From positions 62,001-126,000 of the forward strand of contig JAMPIH010000006.1 of the NCBI GenBank assembly GCA_023662825.1: 64,000 bases of DNA, written 5' to 3'. This document shows, piece after piece, positions 35,428 to 43,417 of the stretch. A model generated the notes under the pieces. It made no database searches. It had not been told where the DNA came from and worked only from the letters and a program-made list of their open reading frames with translations. This DNA is from Bacteroides sp. Its GTDB lineage: Bacteria > Bacteroidota > Bacteroidia > Bacteroidales > P3. Both the position numbers and the translations under genes were made by a program. The stretch's first letter is position 1. Every line of letters starts with the position of its first letter.

Positions 35428-35548
35428 AAAGCGTTTTGGAGGGGTAGATGCGAGGCGCGGAGGCTTCGGCTTGAGGGAGCTTACTTTTGTAAATGACCGA
35501 AATAACGAAGCCTCCGCAACGAAGCTGATGCCCCCTCCAAAACGCTTT
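35428..35548. repeat. 121-bp nested inverted repeat with an internal -7 box
   Basis: The outer arms 35428-35444 and 35532-35548 are a perfect 17-bp inverted repeat. Inner arms 35457-35468 and 35506-35517 are a perfect 12-bp repeat. Between them, on the plus strand, lies TACTTTTG (35482-35489) followed by ATG (35493) and an 11-codon frame. The element begins 5 bp beyond the stop of the Mpv17-like gene and could act as its terminator (T-run at the far side) or be a mobile/miniature repeat. Confidence 0.85.
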
Positions 35549-35553
35549 CTGGC

Positions 35554-36252
35554 CTATTTGTTGGCGGCGAAGGCCAGGATCACCCCCAGCACAATGCCGA
35601 GGAACGCGGCGAAAAGCACCTGATATTCGCCCGGAAGCATAAAGGTTACGGTGTGCGCCGGAATCCAGAAGAAGGGAATGGTTTTCTTGAACACGAAAGA
35701 CCACTGCACCCGCCAGTTCATGCCGGCCATAATCTCCCCTACCCGTATGGGCGTGGTGAACGCCCGCAGCGTCCCGCCGCAGTTCATGATATGGGTGTCG
35801 GTAATCTTGTGCAGGGTCATGAACACGGGCGCAAAAGCGGTGTTCTGCAACAGGGAGATAAAGAACGCGCCCACGAACTTGTAAAAACTGATGCCGCCCG
35901 CCATGGCCGCGACAATCCCGCCCTCGGCATTGAACACGTAGTCGGCCAAAAGCGGTGCGCCCGCCCCGAAGATACGCATGGCCATCACGATCCACGCACC
36001 CAGAAAAAACCACACCACCATGCGGGGAAATACGCCGAAACCCTTCAAGCCGGCATAAGAACCGGTACGTATGCGCAAGGCCAGCACTTCGCCTATCGTG
36101 GAAAGCACCGCGAACTTCACCCCGCCCAGAAACACGGCGTGGCGCGCGTTGAAATCCAAGTATGCGTGATACAGTCCCTGCGAGAGGAAAAAGGGTAAGA
36201 AAAGCGCCACCACGAGCAAGAGCAGCAGCAGATCCCGATAGGTAAGCTTCAT
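35554..36252 (-). CDS. Polytopic membrane protein, Mpv17/PMP22-like
   Basis: The 232-aa protein has about five hydrophobic segments, beginning with LLLLLLVVALFLPFFLS. Its last ~50 residues (W..QWSFVFKKTIPFFWIPAHTVTFMLP and the following aliphatic helix) resemble the Mpv17/PMP22 C-terminal signature, in which a Trp/Pro-rich segment precedes the last helix. The function in bacteria is unknown. The assignment is by remembered pattern. A terminator for the upstream acyl-CoA synthetase gene does not separate it from any partner on its own strand, and it appears to stand alone. Confidence 0.5.
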   Translation of the reverse strand: MKLTYRDLLLLLLVVALFLPFFLSQGLYHAYLDFNARHAVFLGGVKFAVLSTIGEVLALRIRTGSYAGLKGFGVFPRMVVWFFLGAWIVMAMRIFGAGAPLLADYVFNAEGGIVAAMAGGISFYKFVGAFFISLLQNTAFAPVFMTLHKITDTHIMNCGGTLRAFTTPIRVGEIMAGMNWRVQWSFVFKKTIPFFWIPAHTVTFMLPGEYQVLFAAFLGIVLGVILAFAANK

Positions 36253-36283
36253 GAGAGGGTCGGTTTTAGGTTTGAACGGACAA

Positions 36284-36319
36284 AAAGAATCCCGTGCACG
36301 GAAGCACCATACACGGGAT
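36284..36319 (-). terminator. Rho-independent terminator of the buk-acyl-CoA synthetase operon
   Basis: Perfect 8-bp arms ATCCCGTG (36289-36296) and CACGGGAT (36312-36319), followed on the minus strand by ATTCTTTTTG. Confidence 0.75.
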
Positions 36320-36336
36320 ACATTATATACTAAGGA

Positions 36337-38394
36337 TTATTTTTCGATGCGGATACGGGCATCCACGGCCACCACGCCCTTGGCGTTGCCCAACAGCGGG
36401 TTGATATCCATTTCCTGGATTTCGGGCGCCACGGCCACAAGCTTGGAGAGCGATTCGACCACGCGGGCGAAGGCCTCGATGTTCACGCCTTCCTGACCGC
36501 GCACACCCTGCAGCATCCTGTAGCCCTTGAGACCTTCGATCATCGTCTTGGCAGTGGCGGCGGTAAGGGGCGCCAAGCCGGACTTCACGTCCTTGAGCAC
36601 TTCGATGAAGATACCGCCCAGACCGCAGAGGATCATATGCCCGAACTTGGGTTCATACTTGACCCCGGCAAAGATCTCCATGCCCGAGAGCATGGGCTGC
36701 ATCAGGATGGCGGTGGTATCCTTGATCTTAATCATGCGCCCGAATTCGGCGCGCACCGTGGCCGCGTCCTTTACGTTGAGCACCACGCCGCCCACGTCCG
36801 ACTTATGCACGGGTCCCACCACCTTCATCACCAGGGGATAGCCCAGCTTTTCGGCGGACGCCACCGCATCTTCGGCCGTGGTAACCACCGCCTCACCGGC
36901 ACGGGGAACGCCGCAGGAGTCGAGCAGTATCTGTATCTGGTCGGGGGCGAGGTAGCCGTCGGGATTGCCGTCGATCACCTTGCGGATGGCCGCCTTGTCC
37001 ACGCCGTCCATGCTGATGCGGTCGTCTTCGGGCTTGGGCGTGTAGAACACGCGGCCCAAGGCGGAACCGAACACCACCTCGTCGGCGAAGTTCACATGGT
37101 TCTTGCCCAGAAACTCGTCGATTTCCTCCTTGGCCGTAACCACGGCGGGAAGCACGGGATAGATGGGCTTCTTGGAGGTCTTCATCTTTTCGTCCAACAG
37201 CTTATAGACATCGAAAATGCGCACCAAGCCGGGCGTTCCGAAAATAACCACCATGGCGTCGATCTCGTCGAAGTCGTTGTTGCAGGCATCGATAATCAGG
37301 CCCAGGTGCTCGGCCGTTCCAGTGGCCAGAAAGTCGATGGGATTGGCCACCGAGGAGCCGGGAAACAGTTTTTCCTTAAGGGGCTGCGCCTTCTTGGGAT
37401 CGATCTTGGGAATGTTAAGACCGGCCTTGGAAAGGGCGTCGGTAAGCATGACCGCAGGCCCGCCGGCATGGGTGATGATGGCGATGTTCTTGCCCTTCAG
37501 TTCGGGCAGCTGGAAAATGGAGGCCACCGTCATCAAGTCCTGACGGCCGTAGCAGCGCACGATGCCGGCCTTGCGGAACAGGGCATCGACGGCCACGTCC
37601 GAAGAGGCCAGCGCACCCGTATGCGAGGAGGCGGCGCGGCTTCCTGCTTCGGAAGAACCGGCCTTCACGGCGGCGATACGGCAGCCCTTGCCTATCAAGG
37701 AGCGGGCGTGCTTGAGCAGTTTCTGCGGATTGCGGATGTTCTCGATGTAAAGCAGCTTTACGTGCGAGCTGGTCTTGGGATCGAAGGTTTCGTCCAAGTG
37801 TTCCAGAATTTCTTCCACACCCAGCTGGGCGGAGTTCCCCACGGCGAAGATGTTGGCGAAACGCAGGCCGGCGGGAATGGCCGATTCGAGAATGAACACG
37901 CCCGTGGCGCCGCTGCCGGTAATGAAGTCGCAGCCCTGGGGGTCGTATTCGGGAATTGGAGTGGAGAAGATGCTGTGGTGGTGCGAGGTAAGGATACCGG
38001 TGCAGTTGGGGCCGATCAAGGCCGCGCCCACCTTGTTGCAGTAGCCTACAATCTGGTCTTCGAGCACCTTGCCTTCGTGTCCTTCTTCGCCGAAGCCTGC
38101 CGAAATGATAATGACCGCCCGGGTGTTCTTTTCTTCGGTAAGCACCTTCACCGCCTCGGGGGCGAACTTGGCGGCCACCGCGATCACGGCCAGATCCACC
38201 TGCGGCAAATCGTGCACGTTGCGGTAACAGGGCAAGCCCTGAATGGTGTCCGCCTTGGGATTGACGGTATAGACGGGGCCGTTGAACTTGCCGTCCACGA
38301 TATGTTTCACGATTTTACCGCCGGGCTTGGAAGTGTCTTCCGAAGCGCCCACAACGACAATCGACTTGGGCTTGAATAACTGTTCTGCTATCAT
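36337..38394 (-). CDS. Acyl/acetyl-CoA synthetase, ADP-forming (fused alpha-beta)
   Basis: The enzyme interconverts an acyl-CoA, ADP and phosphate with the acid, CoA and ATP, conserving energy in fermentation. The 685-aa protein has the N-terminal CoA-binding domain (SIVVVGASEDTSKPGG), ligase-CoA domains with the phosphorylated His in ASSHTGALA near residue 260, and a C-terminal ATP-grasp domain (GYPLVMKVVGPVHKSDVGGV, EIFAGVKYEP). It follows butyrate kinase after 28 nt, suggesting use of butyryl- or related acyl-CoA. The exact acyl substrate is not visible. Confidence 0.93.
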   Translation of the reverse strand: MIAEQLFKPKSIVVVGASEDTSKPGGKIVKHIVDGKFNGPVYTVNPKADTIQGLPCYRNVHDLPQVDLAVIAVAAKFAPEAVKVLTEEKNTRAVIIISAGFGEEGHEGKVLEDQIVGYCNKVGAALIGPNCTGILTSHHHSIFSTPIPEYDPQGCDFITGSGATGVFILESAIPAGLRFANIFAVGNSAQLGVEEILEHLDETFDPKTSSHVKLLYIENIRNPQKLLKHARSLIGKGCRIAAVKAGSSEAGSRAASSHTGALASSDVAVDALFRKAGIVRCYGRQDLMTVASIFQLPELKGKNIAIITHAGGPAVMLTDALSKAGLNIPKIDPKKAQPLKEKLFPGSSVANPIDFLATGTAEHLGLIIDACNNDFDEIDAMVVIFGTPGLVRIFDVYKLLDEKMKTSKKPIYPVLPAVVTAKEEIDEFLGKNHVNFADEVVFGSALGRVFYTPKPEDDRISMDGVDKAAIRKVIDGNPDGYLAPDQIQILLDSCGVPRAGEAVVTTAEDAVASAEKLGYPLVMKVVGPVHKSDVGGVVLNVKDAATVRAEFGRMIKIKDTTAILMQPMLSGMEIFAGVKYEPKFGHMILCGLGGIFIEVLKDVKSGLAPLTAATAKTMIEGLKGYRMLQGVRGQEGVNIEAFARVVESLSKLVAVAPEIQEMDINPLLGNAKGVVAVDARIRIEK

Positions 38395-38422
38395 TTCTGC
38401 AATGCTTTTGGGTTGGAGGAAA

Positions 38423-39502
38423 TTAGGCGTAGATCTTGGCGGTTATCTCGCCTTTGTGCAACATATAGGCGTTCATGGCCAAGGCCTTCATTTCGTCTTC
38501 ACCGGGATATACGAACACGGGGGCGATAAACGAAACGCGTTCCTTGATGGCTTCCACGAAGTCTTTGCCACGGGCGATACCGCCGGTAATGAGGATGGCG
38601 TCCACCTTGCCTTTCAACACGGTGGCCTGGGCACCCACTTCCTTGGACACCTGATAGATCATGGCCTGTTCGATCAAGGCGGCCTTTTCGTCGCCGGCCT
38701 TTACGCGCAGTTCCACTTCGTAGGCGTCGTTGGTGCCGAGGTAGGCCACGTAACCGCCCTGGCCGCACACCATCTTGCGCAGCTGCGCCTGGGTATATTT
38801 GCCACTGAAGCAGGCATCGATCAATTCACCGCAGGGCAAGCTGCCGCTGCGTTCGGGGCTGAAGGCTCCGTTGCCGTCCAGGCAGTTGTCCACATCCACC
38901 GCCAGCCCCTTGCGGTGGGCGGCCACACTGATACCGCCGCCCAAGTGAACCACGATAAGGTTCAGTTCTTCGTATTTCTTGCCGTGTTCCTTGGCATAGG
39001 TACGGGCAATGGCCTTCTGGTTCAAGGCGTGGAACACCGAAACGCGGTTGAACGCGGGATGGCCGGTGATGCGGGCCACTTCATCCAGCTCGTCAACCAC
39101 CACGGGGTCGGCGATATAGGCCTTGGCCTTGCCGCTCATCTGCGCCAGGTCGGCGGCGATCAAACCGCCCAGGTTGCTGGCATGCTTGCCGGTAACGCCG
39201 ACGCGGAGGTCTCTCTTCAAGGCTTCGTTCACTTCGTAGATACCTGAAGCCACCGGCTTGACCAAACCGCCACGCCCCACCACGTAGTCGAATTCCGACA
39301 TATCCATCTTGGCCTCGTCCTTGATTACGTTGATGATCATGTCGCGGCGGAACGCGAACTGGTCGGTGATTTCGGCATAGGGAGCCAATTCTTCGGCGCT
39401 GTGCTTGATGTTCTTCTGAAAAACATTGTTTTCGTCAACGAATACAGCGATTTTGGTTGAAGTCGAACCGGGATTTACGGTCAATACCTTAACAGAGGCC
39501 AT
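38423..39502 (-). CDS. buk: Butyrate kinase
   Basis: Buk makes butyrate and ATP from butyryl-phosphate, or the reverse. The 359-aa protein has the acetokinase fold signatures VLTVNPGSTSTKIAVF at the N-terminus, VVHLGGGISVAAHRKG near residue 200, and DAILITGGIARGKDF near 300. Branched-chain or other short acyl phosphates are alternative substrates. No phosphotransbutyrylase gene is adjacent, so the source of the acyl phosphate is not in the window. Confidence 0.94.
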   Translation of the reverse strand: MASVKVLTVNPGSTSTKIAVFVDENNVFQKNIKHSAEELAPYAEITDQFAFRRDMIINVIKDEAKMDMSEFDYVVGRGGLVKPVASGIYEVNEALKRDLRVGVTGKHASNLGGLIAADLAQMSGKAKAYIADPVVVDELDEVARITGHPAFNRVSVFHALNQKAIARTYAKEHGKKYEELNLIVVHLGGGISVAAHRKGLAVDVDNCLDGNGAFSPERSGSLPCGELIDACFSGKYTQAQLRKMVCGQGGYVAYLGTNDAYEVELRVKAGDEKAALIEQAMIYQVSKEVGAQATVLKGKVDAILITGGIARGKDFVEAIKERVSFIAPVFVYPGEDEMKALAMNAYMLHKGEITAKIYA

Positions 39503-39566
39503 AAGTCTTATAGTTGTTTTAATTGTTAAAAATCGGCTGAAAGGAGCGCGTTACGCGCACGGGTGG

Positions 39567-39597
39567 CAAAGGTAATGGCTTTACCGCAGTTTTACAA
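39567..39597 (-). promoter_or_regulatory. Promoter of the buk operon
   Basis: TACCTTTG on the minus strand (39567-39574) with TTG 20 bp upstream. The leader contains a small GCGCG-TTA-CGCGC hairpin near 39547-39559. Confidence 0.7.
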
Positions 39598-39623
39598 GTG
39601 GTTTTCTTCCCGAGCCCCAACCC

Positions 39624-40886
39624 TTACACGATGCCGTCTTTTTGAAGGAACTCGAACAGGCTCATGTAGATGAAGCCGTTGTCGTCTATATAGGAGGCGA
39701 TGTCGTCGGCCACGATAACGATCTTGCGGAACGAGTCGCCGATATTCTTGAAAGACGCCACCTCCTGTTCCCGTTTAGCTTCGTTCGCCAGACTGTAGGC
39801 CGACTGGATATAGTATTTCTCCACACCGTCGGTGGCGATAAAATCGACCTCCAGCTGTTTGTATTCGCTTATCCCGTCTTTCATCCGGCGGCTTTCCACC
39901 ACCCCTACATCCACAAGGTATCCACGAACACGCAGTTCGTTATAGACCACATTCTCCATGATATGATTGATTTCCTGCTGACGGAAATTCAAGCGGGCAT
40001 TACGCAACCCCACGTCCACGGCATAGTATTTCTTCATGGATTCGTAATAGCGGCGTCCCTTTACATCGTACCGACGGGCACCCTCGAACAAGAAGGCGTT
40101 ATCCAGATACTCCATATAGAGCGCCAGTGTTTCCGGTTCCACCTTGACTTTAGCCACGCTCTGCATCATGTTGCTTATTTTGTGTGGATTCGAAAGCGAG
40201 CCGATCGCGGAGCAAAGCGCATTCACCAAGCCCTCCAATGCCTGCCGGTTCCTGACACCGTTCCTTTCCACCACATCGTCTATGTATGTTTTGCTCCAAA
40301 GCCGCTGCAGATACGCGATCTTCTGCTCCGGTGTCTTATGATTGCGCAAGGCCGGCATACCGCCGTAGGTATAGTATTCTTTCCACAATTCCCCGACCGA
40401 TTCTTCCCTGTCGGAGGCGAACTCCTTGAACGAAAGCGGATAGACCCTGATTTCATCACCCCGGCCACGGAGTATGGTATTGATGTCGCTCGAGAGGAAC
40501 TTCGAATTGCTGCCGGTAATGTACACATCCACATTCTCCTTGGCATTCAAACCGTTCACGATACGTTCGAAGCCCGGCACCATCTGGATTTCGTCGAGCA
40601 TGACGTAATAGTTCTCGTCCTCATTCTTGATTTTCGAATAAAGATATTTCTTGAGGACGGCAGGGTTCAGCAAATCGCCCCCCTCCATATCTTCGTCCGT
40701 ATCGAAAGAAACGACAATGATGTTCTGTTCCGGAACGCCATCTTCAAGCAGATAATCCCGATACAGCCTCTTTAAAAGCCACGACTTACCGCAACGGCGG
40801 GAGCCGGTTACAATCTTTATCTCCCCGTTATCCCGGCGGACCATCAGCTTCTGTAAATACAGAGGCCTGCTCACACACTTTTTCAT
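39624..40886 (-). CDS. AAA_14/DUF4143 ATP-binding protein
   Basis: The 420-aa protein has Walker A GSRRCGKS near residue 28, Walker B YYVMLDEIQ near 93, ITGSNSKFLSS, and a C-terminal DUF4143 nuclease-like domain (KQLEVDFIATDG...YYIQSAYSL). These proteins are widespread accessory ATPases with no settled function; links to toxin-antitoxin or defence behaviour have been suggested for the family. The DNA is less GC-rich than that of its neighbours. It has its own promoter, and a relic of a similar promoter and start lies 200 bp upstream. Confidence 0.9.
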   Translation of the reverse strand: MKKCVSRPLYLQKLMVRRDNGEIKIVTGSRRCGKSWLLKRLYRDYLLEDGVPEQNIIVVSFDTDEDMEGGDLLNPAVLKKYLYSKIKNEDENYYVMLDEIQMVPGFERIVNGLNAKENVDVYITGSNSKFLSSDINTILRGRGDEIRVYPLSFKEFASDREESVGELWKEYYTYGGMPALRNHKTPEQKIAYLQRLWSKTYIDDVVERNGVRNRQALEGLVNALCSAIGSLSNPHKISNMMQSVAKVKVEPETLALYMEYLDNAFLFEGARRYDVKGRRYYESMKKYYAVDVGLRNARLNFRQQEINHIMENVVYNELRVRGYLVDVGVVESRRMKDGISEYKQLEVDFIATDGVEKYYIQSAYSLANEAKREQEVASFKNIGDSFRKIVIVADDIASYIDDNGFIYMSLFEFLQKDGIV

Positions 40887-40909
40887 CGTAGCTAGACGGA
40901 TATTTACTG

Positions 40910-40939
40910 CAAATTTACAACAAATATACGTGAATACAA
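40910..40939 (-). promoter_or_regulatory. Promoter of the DUF4143 ATPase gene
   Basis: TAAATTTG on the minus strand (40910-40917) and TTG (40937-40939) with a 19-bp spacer; the ATG is at 40886. Confidence 0.7.
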
Positions 40940-41093
40940 GTTATAAATCATTTTACAACTAATTATCAATACATTGAAACAAATAGTTCACATTAAGACT
41001 GAACCGGTGCAACTCCCCTTGCGGCCTGACGGGAGTCAGAATGTCCTTGTTTGATAAAACACAAAATATTGATTAATAGTTATATTTCATATT

Positions 41094-41138
41094 TAGACGG
41101 ATATTCACTGCAAAATTGTAATAAATATCCGTATAAGT
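41094..41138 (-). repeat. Diverged copy of the ATPase promoter and start region
   Basis: 41094-41138 is similar by eye (roughly three-quarters identical) to 40893-40937, including the TAGACGGATATT start and the ATG context on the minus strand. The ATG copy reads only MKYNY before a stop, so it looks like the remains of a lost paralogue. Confidence 0.6.
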
Positions 41139-41145
41139 ATCATAG

Positions 41146-41270
41146 GAACCAAATCAAGATTTGCTTCTGCTCTCGACTTTTACTACTTTTAACTCCGTTG
41201 AAAGTAGCCCGTCTCGGCAGAACCAAATCAAGATTTGCTTCTGCTCTCGACTTTTACTACTTTTGACTCC
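41146..41270 (+). repeat. 51-bp direct repeat, two copies, carrying a promoter
   Basis: Copies at 41146-41196 and 41220-41270 (period 74 bp) differ at one base. That base is the last position of the -7 box: TACTTTTA in copy 1 (41184-41191), TACTTTTG in copy 2 (41258-41265). Confidence 0.95.
41234..41265 (+). promoter_or_regulatory. Promoter of the small lipoprotein gene
   Basis: TTTG (41234-41237) and TACTTTTG (41258-41265) with a 20-bp spacer, 18 nt before the ATG at 41284. Confidence 0.75.
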
Positions 41271-41283
41271 TAATCTTGAAATC

Positions 41284-41424
41284 ATGCGCAAGAAGCGGAT
41301 CCTTTTCCTTTTGGGATTTGTACTTACGGCCTTTCTGGCGGCGGCGCTCTGCTCCTGTTCGGGCAGCCAGCATCTCTGCCCTGCCTACGGCAATCACTAT
41401 AAGGTAGAACCGCTGCCGTATTAA
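41284..41424 (+). CDS. Small cysteine-containing lipoprotein-like peptide
   Basis: The 46-aa product has a basic start and a hydrophobic stretch (ILFLLGFVLTAFLAAALCSCSG) ending in a lipobox-like Cys near residue 24, then a short polar tail with CPAYGNHYKVEP. Short lipoproteins with a CPAY motif occur in this phylum, but no function is known to me. The next gene starts 26 nt downstream, with a shared promoter in the 51-bp repeat. Confidence 0.6.
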   Translation: MRKKRILFLLGFVLTAFLAAALCSCSGSQHLCPAYGNHYKVEPLPY

Positions 41425-41450
41425 ACCGGTTCGAACACGCGCTTAAGGAT

Positions 41451-42218
41451 ATGAAACGGCACGGCATTTTCCGCTCGGTGATTTTCGGCTTGCTTCTCCT
41501 GCAATCCGCCGTTTCGCTTGCCCAGGTGCTGGCCTACGAAGATTTCGTACCTCCCCGCTCCTACATCTACCAAAAGGAACGCTTCATCTACGCCCAACTC
41601 CATACGGGCGGATTCTCCATTGGTTACGAACAAGGTTTCCTGAACAGAAAATTCCACTATTCGGGCTGGAACGTGGAGTTCTCCACCCAGATAAACCCCA
41701 AGACCAAGGCCGTGAACTGGTACGGGCAGGGCCGCAGCTACAAATACGGCATGCTCAACAGTTTCTGCATGTTGCGCGCCGGCTACGGCGGCCTTTGGGT
41801 CATGAACGAGAAGCCTCACTGGGGCGGCGTGCAGGTTGCACTCAGCTACCGGGGCGGATTCTCGCTCGGCCTGGCATTTCCCCAATACGTCTATGTGCTG
41901 CAGGACACCTTGGGCACGCTCAAGCTCGAACGCATGGAAGCCAACAACCCCAAACACCAGGATGTGGGCTACATCGTAAGGCGCAGCCACATCCTCAAGG
42001 GCTTTTCGGGTCTTCGCCCCTATCCGGGCATCTACGCCAAGGTGGGATTGAACTTCGAGTTCGGCAAGTCCGAAAAACTGAGCCACACCCTGGGATTCGG
42101 CGCGATGTACGACTTTTACTTTACCCGGATCCCGCTGATGATGAACAAGAAGAATCCTTTCGGATTCCTCAATTTTTATATCGAATACAAATTCGGAATG
42201 CGCTATGGCATACGTTAA
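41451..42218 (+). CDS. Exported protein of unknown function, probable outer-membrane beta-barrel
   Basis: The 255-aa protein has a signal peptide (IFRSVIFGLLLLQSAVSLAQ) and many alternating hydrophobic strands with aromatic ends (FNFYIEYKFG-type segments: FIYAQLHTGGFSIGYEQGF, LGFGAMYDFYFTRIP, FLNFYIEYKFGMRYGIR). It fits a small outer-membrane barrel, but no named family was recognised. Its 3' end overlaps ung by 14 nt, so the two are co-transcribed. Confidence 0.7.
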   Translation: MKRHGIFRSVIFGLLLLQSAVSLAQVLAYEDFVPPRSYIYQKERFIYAQLHTGGFSIGYEQGFLNRKFHYSGWNVEFSTQINPKTKAVNWYGQGRSYKYGMLNSFCMLRAGYGGLWVMNEKPHWGGVQVALSYRGGFSLGLAFPQYVYVLQDTLGTLKLERMEANNPKHQDVGYIVRRSHILKGFSGLRPYPGIYAKVGLNFEFGKSEKLSHTLGFGAMYDFYFTRIPLMMNKKNPFGFLNFYIEYKFGMRYGIR

Positions 42219-42891
42219 TCCGCAAATAGAACCCGGTTGGCTGGAGGTGTTGCGCCCCCAGTTCGAGGCGCCCTATTTCGCCGAACTGAAACGCTTTCTG
42301 GTGCAGGAAAAGCAGACCCAGACCGTTTACCCTCCCGGAAAGCTGATATTCAACGCCTTCAACAGCACTCCTTTCGAAAACGTAAAGGTAGTGCTGATAG
42401 GCCAGGATCCCTATCATGAACCCGGGCAGGCCGAGGGACTTTGTTTTTCGGTGCCCGACGGGTGCCCGTTTCCGCCCTCCTTGGTGAACATATTCAAGGA
42501 AATACAGCAGGACTTAGGCATAGATTTTCCCCGCAGCGGGCATTTGGGCAAATGGGCTCGCCAGGGCGTGTTCCTGCTCAACGCGACCCTTACCGTACGC
42601 GCCCACCAGGCCGGTTCCCACCAGAAACACGGATGGGAAACCTTTACCGATGCCGTTATCAGCAGCCTTTCCCAGCACAAAAGCGGGCTGGTGTTCCTGC
42701 TCTGGGGCAGCTTCGCCCAAGCCAAGGCAAGTCTAATCGATACGGGCAAACACTACATCCTCAAATCGGTTCACCCTTCGCCCCTGTCGGCCTACCGGGG
42801 CTTTTTCGGATGCCGGCACTTCTCGCAGGCCAACGCCATCCTGCAACAACAAGGACTTACGCCCATCGACTGGAACCTAAACACCCCCTGA
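42205..42891 (+). CDS. ung: Uracil-DNA glycosylase, family 1
   Basis: Ung removes uracil from DNA. The 228-aa protein has the water-activating motif GQDPYHEPGQAEGLCFSV (Asp near residue 73), LLNATLTVR, LLWGSFAQAK and the DNA-intercalating HPSPLSAYRGFFG with the catalytic His. It overlaps the preceding gene by 14 nt and aroQ follows after 4 nt. Confidence 0.97.
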   Translation: MAYVNPQIEPGWLEVLRPQFEAPYFAELKRFLVQEKQTQTVYPPGKLIFNAFNSTPFENVKVVLIGQDPYHEPGQAEGLCFSVPDGCPFPPSLVNIFKEIQQDLGIDFPRSGHLGKWARQGVFLLNATLTVRAHQAGSHQKHGWETFTDAVISSLSQHKSGLVFLLWGSFAQAKASLIDTGKHYILKSVHPSPLSAYRGFFGCRHFSQANAILQQQGLTPIDWNLNTP

Positions 42892-42895
42892 CACC

Positions 42896-43318
42896 ATGAA
42901 AATAGCCATTGTAAACGGCCCGAACCTGAACCTTACAGGACACCGGCAAAAAGATATTTACGGAAGCGAGACGTTCGAGAACTATATCCCCGCCCTGCGC
43001 GAGATGTTTCCGCAACACGACATCGCCTATTTCCAGAGCAACGTGGAGGGCGAACTGATCAATATGCTGCACGAATGCAAGAGCCAGGAGCGCATGGTGC
43101 TGCTCAATGCCGGCGGCTACACCCATACCTCGGTGGCCCTGCGCGACGCGGTGGCGGCCATCGACCTGCCGGTTATCGAGATCCACATGAGCCAGATCGC
43201 GGCGCGCGAGGAATTCCGCCGCACTTCGTTCGTGGGGGCGGCGTGCGTGGGCAGCATTGCCGGATTCGGCATGGATTCGTATCGCTTAGGGATCTTAGCC
43301 TTAGAAAGTCTGTCATAG
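42896..43318 (+). CDS. aroQ: 3-dehydroquinate dehydratase, type II
   Basis: AroQ performs the third step of the shikimate pathway. The 140-aa protein has the type II signatures IVNGPNLNLTGHR (N-terminus), FQSNVEGELINMLHE, LNAGGYTHTSVALRDAV, and EIHMSQIAAREEFRRTSF with the active-site His and Arg. The last bases of the gene are part of a 17-bp inverted repeat. Confidence 0.95.
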   Translation: MKIAIVNGPNLNLTGHRQKDIYGSETFENYIPALREMFPQHDIAYFQSNVEGELINMLHECKSQERMVLLNAGGYTHTSVALRDAVAAIDLPVIEIHMSQIAAREEFRRTSFVGAACVGSIAGFGMDSYRLGILALESLS

Positions 43319-43390
43319 AAAGTTTGTCAGAACGGGCAATCTGCGTCGTTGTGCCCCTCGGGCTGTTCGGTCACGTTCTGACAAACTTTC
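43318..43390. repeat. Perfect 17-bp inverted repeat between convergent genes
   Basis: Arms 43318-43334 and 43374-43390 are exact reverse complements with a 39-bp loop. The left arm is itself a second copy of the 14 bp that end aroQ (AGAAAGTCTGTCAT then AGAAAGTTTGTCAG). GGGCAATCTGC occurs directly inside and again just outside the right arm. It may serve as a bidirectional terminator or be a mobile-repeat remnant. Confidence 0.85.
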
Positions 43391-43417
43391 GGAACGGACT
43401 ATCGGGCAATCTGCCTA

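Larger units (their letters stand above)
40940..41283. other. AT-rich intergenic region with duplicated promoter segments
   Basis: This stretch between the divergent DUF4143 ATPase and small lipoprotein genes holds a hairpin at 41012-41036 (ACTCCC/GGGAGT), a diverged copy of the ATPase promoter/start (41094-41138) and a 51-bp direct repeat (41146-41196, 41220-41270). No intact ORF is supported. Confidence 0.65.

Noticed and set aside
41012..41036. Hairpin in the 41-kb intergenic region as a riboswitch
   Set aside because: Only a 6-bp stem is present and no known riboswitch consensus could be matched.
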